NCBI GenBank assembly: GCA_903871605.1
Contig: CAIQHF010000021.1
Coordinates: 1-64,000 of the forward strand
DNA from: an uncultured Sphingomonadaceae bacterium
GTDB taxonomy: Bacteria > Pseudomonadota > Alphaproteobacteria > Sphingomonadales > Sphingomonadaceae
DNA length: 64,000 nucleotides
Reading direction: 5' to 3'
In this document: in pieces, positions 59,640-64,000 of the stretch
How the letters are laid out: every line of letters begins with the position of its first letter
Position numbering within the stretch: the first letter of the stretch is position 1
The notes under the pieces: generated by a model
What the model saw: the letters and a program-made list of their open reading frames with translations, nothing else
Told to the model about the DNA's origin: nothing
Database searches by the model: none
Made by a program: the position numbers and the translations under genes

Positions 59640-60381
59640 GAGGGCGCGCATCGTCGTCACCGGCGCTGCGGGCGGGATCGGATCGCAGGTCGCGGCCAAG
59701 TTGCGGCTCGCCGGCGCAATCGTCACCGGCGTCGACCGCGTTGCCTGTCCGGCCTGTCACAGCTCGATCGACGCCGATCTCGGCAGCCAGGAGGGGCTCG
59801 CGGCGATCGCGGCGACGCTGGCCGCAGCCGAGTGCGACATCCTCGTCAACCTCGCGGGCGTGCAATATTTCGGGCCCCTGGCGGAGCAGACGCCGGCGTC
59901 CTTGTGGAGCGGCTATGTCGTCAACCTGATCGCGCCGGCGATGCTGGTGCGTGCGGTGCTGCCGGGCATGCTGGCGCGCCGTCATGGTCGCATCGTCAAT
60001 ATCGGGTCGGTGTTCGGCGCCATCCCCTTCGCGCATTTCGCCAGCTATTCGAGCGCCAAGGCGGGGCTCAAGGGATTGTCCGACGCGCTGCGCCGCGAGG
60101 TTGCCGGCACCGGTGTCGAGGTGACGCACATCGCGCCGCGCGCGGTCCGCACTGCGCTCGCCTCGCCCAAGGTGATGGCGTTCGCCGCGGCGACCGGCAT
60201 GCACATGGATGCGCCCGACGCGGTCGCCGCTCGCATCGTCGCGGCGATCGCCAGCGGCACTGCCAATCTCGTGATCGGCTTTCCCGAAAGCCTGTTCGTC
60301 CATCTCAATGCGCTTGCCCCCCGGCTCGTCGACCGCGCGCTTGCCGCCAACGATCGCAAGGCGGCCGCGCTGTTCCGCTAG
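59626..60381 (+). CDS. Short-chain dehydrogenase/reductase
   Basis: A 251-residue classical SDR: cofactor motif TGAAGGIG (12-19), NLAG, catalytic Ser128, and Y141SSAK145. The acid residue after the second strand (VDR) suggests NAD preference over NADP. It is coupled to the ligase-fusion gene by a 14-base overlap, so the substrate is probably that protein's product. Confidence 0.92.
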   Translation: MSSLERARIVVTGAAGGIGSQVAAKLRLAGAIVTGVDRVACPACHSSIDADLGSQEGLAAIAATLAAAECDILVNLAGVQYFGPLAEQTPASLWSGYVVNLIAPAMLVRAVLPGMLARRHGRIVNIGSVFGAIPFAHFASYSSAKAGLKGLSDALRREVAGTGVEVTHIAPRAVRTALASPKVMAFAAATGMHMDAPDAVAARIVAAIASGTANLVIGFPESLFVHLNALAPRLVDRALAANDRKAAALFR

Positions 60382-60429
60382 CCGCCGCGCAGCGCGTCTC
60401 TCATTTCCTCAGCAGAAACGGACCCGATC

Positions 60430-61098
60430 ATGTCCCTCCGCCCTCGTCTCGCCATCGCGTCGCTCTTCGCCCTCGCATTCGCCGCGACCGCCCCGGCGGG
60501 TGCCTCGAACAATCCGGCGATGGACGCCGACGTCTCCCGGATCGACAATGAATGGGCGCGCATCAAATATCAGGTGAAGGACAAGGACGCGCAATATCGC
60601 CAGATCGACGCGCTCGCCAAGCAGGCGGCGGCGGTCGTGGCGCGCTATCCCGGCCATGCCGAGCCGCTGCTGTGGCAGGGCATCGTCACCAGCGAGGAGG
60701 CGGGCATGGCGAGCATGTTCCAGCAGCTCGGCTATGCGAAGGCCGCGCGCGCGATCCTCGACCGGGCGGCCGCGATCGACCCCAAAGCGATGAACGGCGG
60801 TGTGCCGATGAGCCTCGGCGTGCTCTATTACCGCGTGCCGGGCTTCCCGATCGGCTTCGGCAGCACCGAAAAGGCGCGGACGCTGCTCAAGAACGCGCTC
60901 GCCATGGACCCCGGCGGGCTCGACTCGAACTATTTTTACGGCGACTTCCTGCACAGCCAGGGCGATGACCGCGATGCGATCACCTATCTGCAGCGTGCGC
61001 TGCAGGCGCCGGCCAATCCGCACCGGCCGGTCTGGGACGCGGGGCGTCGCGCGGATGTCCGCGCCGAGCTCGCCAAGCTCCAGAAGCACGCCGGTTGA
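60430..61098 (+). CDS. Exported TPR-type protein
   Basis: A 222-residue protein with a signal peptide (cleavage near AGA, residue 26) and helical repeats of TPR type (AEPLLWQGIVTSEEAG, AILDRAAAIDPKA, TLLKNALAMDPGG, YLQRALQAPANP). A periplasmic scaffold role within the cluster is likely. It starts 48 bases after the SDR gene. Confidence 0.85.
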   Translation: MSLRPRLAIASLFALAFAATAPAGASNNPAMDADVSRIDNEWARIKYQVKDKDAQYRQIDALAKQAAAVVARYPGHAEPLLWQGIVTSEEAGMASMFQQLGYAKAARAILDRAAAIDPKAMNGGVPMSLGVLYYRVPGFPIGFGSTEKARTLLKNALAMDPGGLDSNYFYGDFLHSQGDDRDAITYLQRALQAPANPHRPVWDAGRRADVRAELAKLQKHAG

Positions 61099-61117
61099 TC
61101 CGCGCAGGGGATCGCCG

Positions 61118-61816
61118 GTGACGATCTGGCACCGATTCGGTCGGCAGTTGCGCGAGCCGTCGGGCTGGGCCGGACGGCTGACCGGTCACTTCATGCGTCT
61201 CGTCAATCGCGCGCCCAATCGGCTTGCGGTCGCGGCGCTCGATCTGACGCCTGACGCGCATGTGCTCGAGCTCGGCTTCGGGCCCGGCGAAGCGATCGCC
61301 GCGCTGGTCGATCGTTTGCCGGATGGCGTGATCGAGGGCATCGACCGGTCCGCCGCGATGCTTGCCCAGGCCTCGCTGCGCAATCGTGCCGCCGTGCAGG
61401 CGGGGCGCGTGCGGCTGCGGCTCGGTGACTTCGCCAGCCTCCCTTATGCCGACGCTTCGTTCGATGCCGTGCTGGCGATCAACATCGCCTATTTTTGGAC
61501 GGATGCGAGCGCTGCCGTGCGCGAGATCAGGCGCGTGCTCAAACCGGACGGCCAGCTGGTGCTTTATGCGACCGACGCGCGTTCGATGCGGCGCTGGAAG
61601 TTCGCCGGTCCGCAGACGCATCGCCTGTTCGATCTCAACGCATTGCGCGTGGTGCTCCTCGCCGGCGGATTTCGCCCGGATAACATCACCATCAGCAAGC
61701 GGCGGCTCGGTGCGAACATCGTCGGCCTGGTCGCGCGGGCCCGAAATGCGACGACGTTTGTTCGACAGATTGCCGATCGACCCGGCACGCTGACCGAATG
61801 GGGACTGCATGGCTGA
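61118..61816 (+). CDS. SAM-dependent methyltransferase (class I)
   Basis: A 232-residue methyltransferase with motif I VLELGFGPGEAIAAL, EGIDRSAAML as the acidic ribose-binding loop, and FDAVLAINIAYFWTD as the post-motif. It falls in the Methyltransf_11 group; the substrate may be a lipid or quinone. The initiating GTG at 61118 follows AGGGGAT; its stop overlaps the next gene by eight bases. Confidence 0.9.
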   Translation: MTIWHRFGRQLREPSGWAGRLTGHFMRLVNRAPNRLAVAALDLTPDAHVLELGFGPGEAIAALVDRLPDGVIEGIDRSAAMLAQASLRNRAAVQAGRVRLRLGDFASLPYADASFDAVLAINIAYFWTDASAAVREIRRVLKPDGQLVLYATDARSMRRWKFAGPQTHRLFDLNALRVVLLAGGFRPDNITISKRRLGANIVGLVARARNATTFVRQIADRPGTLTEWGLHG

Positions 61817-62366
61817 TCAGGCGATATCCAGCGCGAACGGGGGCGGGCCACGATGCCTGCGGCGGCGTCTGATCTGGCTGCTGCCTCTGCTCGCCGGCGG
61901 TTGCACGGCGGTCCCGCGCGACGTCGCCGCGCCGCGTCCCGCGCCGCATTTCGCCGTCGAGGCGTTCTTCGCGGGGCATAGCGAGGGGAGCGGGACGCTC
62001 AAGCTGATCTTTTCGCGCGCGCGATCGGTGACGGTACATGGCAATGGCCGTCTCGCCAGCGACGGCACGCTGATCCTCGACCAAAATGTGATCGATGCTG
62101 CCAAGGCGCCCAAGCAGCGCGAATGGCGGATCCGACGCGTCGCGGCCGATCGCTATGCCGGCACGCTCAGCGATGCGAGCGGGCCGGTCAGCGGCGACGT
62201 GACGGGCAACCGCCTCCATCTCCGCTTCACGATGAAAGGTGGCCTAGCCACCGACCAATGGTTGTCGTTGCGGGCGGACGGGCGGATCGCGGACAACATC
62301 ATGGTCGTGCGCAAATTCGGCGTCACGGTCGCCACATTGCATGAAACGATCCGCAAGGTCGATTGA
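61809..62366 (+). CDS. DUF3833-type lipoprotein
   Basis: A 185-residue predicted lipoprotein: signal with lipobox LLAGGC (Cys32), then FAVEAFFAGHSEGSGTLKLI and a strand-rich body (LILDQNVID, WRIRRVAADRYAGTLSDASGPVSGDVTGNRLHLRF, split) that matches the DUF3833 pattern. The family is of unknown function and is often found beside SDR and methyltransferase genes. It overlaps the methyltransferase gene by eight bases. Confidence 0.82.
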   Translation: MADQAISSANGGGPRCLRRRLIWLLPLLAGGCTAVPRDVAAPRPAPHFAVEAFFAGHSEGSGTLKLIFSRARSVTVHGNGRLASDGTLILDQNVIDAAKAPKQREWRIRRVAADRYAGTLSDASGPVSGDVTGNRLHLRFTMKGGLATDQWLSLRADGRIADNIMVVRKFGVTVATLHETIRKVD

Positions 62367-62400
62367 GCATGGTGGGGGACGGTCAGGGAGAGGATGCCAC

Positions 62401-63015
62401 ATGAGCGAAGCGAGATCACAGCCGGTCAGCGTCGAGCGTGCCGCGGATGGCCGCCGGGTCGTGACCTATTATTCCACTGTCGCGGTGACGCTGCACTGGC
62501 TGATCGCGGTGATGATCCTGTCCAACATCGTCCTCGCCTGGTTGCATGAGGACGTATCGAGCGCGACATCGGCGCGGCTGATGCTGTGGCATAAGTCGAC
62601 CGGAATCCTCGTGCTGCTGCTCAGCCTTATGCGGCTGGCATGGCGCGTCGCGTACCCCGCGCCGCCTTACCCGGCGGGTCTTCCGGCATGGGAGCGGACC
62701 TCGTCGCGGATCGTGCACTGGGGTTTCTATGTCATCATGATCGGCATGCCGCTCACCGGCTGGATCATGACGTCGGGCCCGAGGACCAAGGCGGCGCTGA
62801 TGCTCTACGGCGTCGTGCCCTGGCCGATGCTCGGCTTCGTCCACGGTGCGCAGGGGCAGGCCGCGGCGGTCTGGCACGCCGTCGGCGAGACGCACGGCGT
62901 GCTCGCCTATCTCGCCTATCTGCTGATCGTGCTCCATGTCGGCGCGGCGCTGAAGCACCAGTTCCTCGATCGCGACGTGATCATGGCGCGGATGATGCCG
63001 TGGATGCGGCGATGA
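62401..63015 (+). CDS. Cytochrome b561-family membrane protein
   Basis: A 204-residue protein with four hydrophobic helices (VAVTLHWLIAVMILSNIVLAW onwards, split) and histidines placed for two b-type hemes (VTLHW, LWHKS, IVHWGFY, LHVGAALKH). It would pass electrons across or within the inner membrane. The start is the ATG at 62401; its stop overlaps the VIT1 gene start (ATGA). Confidence 0.92.
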   Translation: MSEARSQPVSVERAADGRRVVTYYSTVAVTLHWLIAVMILSNIVLAWLHEDVSSATSARLMLWHKSTGILVLLLSLMRLAWRVAYPAPPYPAGLPAWERTSSRIVHWGFYVIMIGMPLTGWIMTSGPRTKAALMLYGVVPWPMLGFVHGAQGQAAAVWHAVGETHGVLAYLAYLLIVLHVGAALKHQFLDRDVIMARMMPWMRR

Positions 63016-63716
63016 GCCGCGCGTATCGCCCGCATCACGAGCACCACATGTCGTCGAGGATCGGCTGGCTGCGTGCCGCCGTTCTCGGTGCCAATGACGG
63101 GATCATCTCGGTCTCGAGCCTGGTCGTCGGCGTCGCCGCCTCGTCGGCGGGCCGCAGCGCCGTCATGCTCTCGGGCATCGCCGCGCTGGTCGCCGGCGCG
63201 ATGTCAATGGCGGCGGGCGAATATGTGTCGGTCAGTTCGCAAGCCGATGCGGAGGCCGCCGATCTTCAGGTCGAGCGCCGCGAGCTGGAGGATGATCCCC
63301 AGGCGGAGCGCGCCGAACTCGCCGCCATCTATGTCGAACGTGGCTTGTCGGCCGAACTGGCGAACCAGGTCGCCGACCAGCTTACTGCGGCCGACGCGCT
63401 CGCCGCCCACGCGCGCGACGAACTCGGCATGTCCTCGGCGACGCGGGCGCGGCCGGTCCAGGCCGCGCTGGCATCGGCGGCCGCGTTCACCAGCGGCGCA
63501 TTCATACCCGTCCTCGTCGGAGCGCTGCTGCCGCGCGCGACGATTTCCTACGGCGTGTCGATCGTGGCGGTGGCGTTGCTGGCGGTGCTCGGTGCGATCG
63601 GTGCGACGGCCGGTGGGGCGGGGCGCGTCAAGGCGATCATCCGCGTCACCTTCTGGGGTGCCGCCGCGCTGCTGGTAACGGCCGTCATCGGTCATTTCGC
63701 CGACGCGACCGTCTGA
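63012..63716 (+). CDS. VIT1/CCC1-family iron or manganese transporter
   Basis: A 234-residue membrane protein with the family start LRAAVLGANDGIISVSSLVVG, then GAMSMAAGEYVSVSSQADAE, and three C-terminal helices. The middle acidic helical segment (VERRELEDDPQAERAEL) is the metal-binding region of this family. It exports iron or manganese from the cytosol. It overlaps the cytochrome gene by four bases. Confidence 0.92.
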   Translation: MSRAYRPHHEHHMSSRIGWLRAAVLGANDGIISVSSLVVGVAASSAGRSAVMLSGIAALVAGAMSMAAGEYVSVSSQADAEAADLQVERRELEDDPQAERAELAAIYVERGLSAELANQVADQLTAADALAAHARDELGMSSATRARPVQAALASAAAFTSGAFIPVLVGALLPRATISYGVSIVAVALLAVLGAIGATAGGAGRVKAIIRVTFWGAAALLVTAVIGHFADATV

Positions 63717-63803
63717 GCACCGCCATGCCAAGATCCGGCTCGCCTCGAGGCCGAGAGACTTGTATTGTGAACGCGCCCGTCTTGCCGGATTGGGACCGAT
63801 ATC

Positions 63804-64000
63804 ATGTCTAGCTGTGTTCGGCGTCGCTATTTGGACCTGCTCGGGTCGATCTATATCTACAACGAGCATCGCGGCTACACGGCGATCGATCGGGTCATCG
63901 AGGTCGCGAAACGTCGTGCGCCGCAAGATCTGCATTTCATCGCGGCGCTGACACAGCATCGCGCCGACGAGCGCAAGCATTACGACATGTTTCGTCGCTG
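63804..64000 (+). CDS. Ferritin-like protein, cut by the right edge
   Basis: The frame is open from the ATG at 63804 to the end of the window, giving 65 residues (YLDLLGSIYIYNEHRGYTAID, IEVAKRRAPQDLHFIAAL, then ADERKHYDMF). The ExxH pattern in DERKHY and the preceding helices resemble a ferritin or rubrerythrin-like diiron fold, which would fit a partner for the iron transporter next door. The rest lies outside the window, so the call is provisional. Confidence 0.55.
   Translation, partial: MSSCVRRRYLDLLGSIYIYNEHRGYTAIDRVIEVAKRRAPQDLHFIAALTQHRADERKHYDMFRR

Overview
The window is a high-GC (visibly about two-thirds G+C), gene-dense chromosomal segment from an alphaproteobacterium, most likely Sphingomonas or a close sphingomonad. 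Grounds: a short ProS of about 440 residues without an editing insert, DUF1013/TrcR and DUF1192 proteins, two GAAC-N7-GAAC LexA boxes of the alphaproteobacterial type, two TonB-dependent receptors, and a MlaA-type gene. No rRNA, tRNA, CRISPR array, insertion sequence or prophage was seen.

Layout. 1-5000: gltA (cut by the left edge) behind gltX on the minus strand, diverging from comEC, then a small glycine-zipper protein. 5000-16000, minus strand: a run reading ppiD-like foldase, trpE, a soluble MCP-like protein, trpG, trpD, trpC, moaC, moeA and lexA, then a TonB-like gene. 16200-24000, mostly plus: tpiA, secG, pyrG, two small minus-strand proteins, proS, lolC and lolD. 24000-28400, minus: an L,D-transpeptidase, an exported conserved protein, clpA with a clear terminator, and a DUF1192 protein. 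28470-41400, plus: quinone oxidoreductase, GST, TrcR, xseB, ispA, coaD, cyclophilin, queA, ligA, phhA and dnaE. 41400-46800, minus: SnoaL-like protein, a PA0069-type radical SAM protein with an SOS box, a TonB receptor and a MlaA-family protein. 47650-52000: an envelope-glycan patch (membrane protein, two GT4 glycosyltransferases, DUF2334 protein). 52000-55830, minus: a FecI-FecR-TonB receptor cell-surface signalling cassette. 56340-64000, plus: an orphan gene, then a tightly packed set of thermostable-hemolysin family protein, an AMP-ligase fused to a heme-oxygenase-like domain, SDR, TPR protein, methyltransferase, DUF3833 lipoprotein, cytochrome b561, VIT1-type transporter and a ferritin-like protein cut by the right edge.

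How it fits together. Most of the window is housekeeping: tryptophan synthesis, molybdopterin, translation, replication and repair, lipoprotein export. The accessory interest is concentrated at the right end, where the last cluster looks like an uncharacterised acyl-activating and redox pathway ending in membrane electron transfer and iron handling. A second theme is a set of palindromic elements between genes, two of which lie in frame inside essential or biosynthetic genes (dnaE and trpE). A third is a mosaic, lower-GC block inside ligA.
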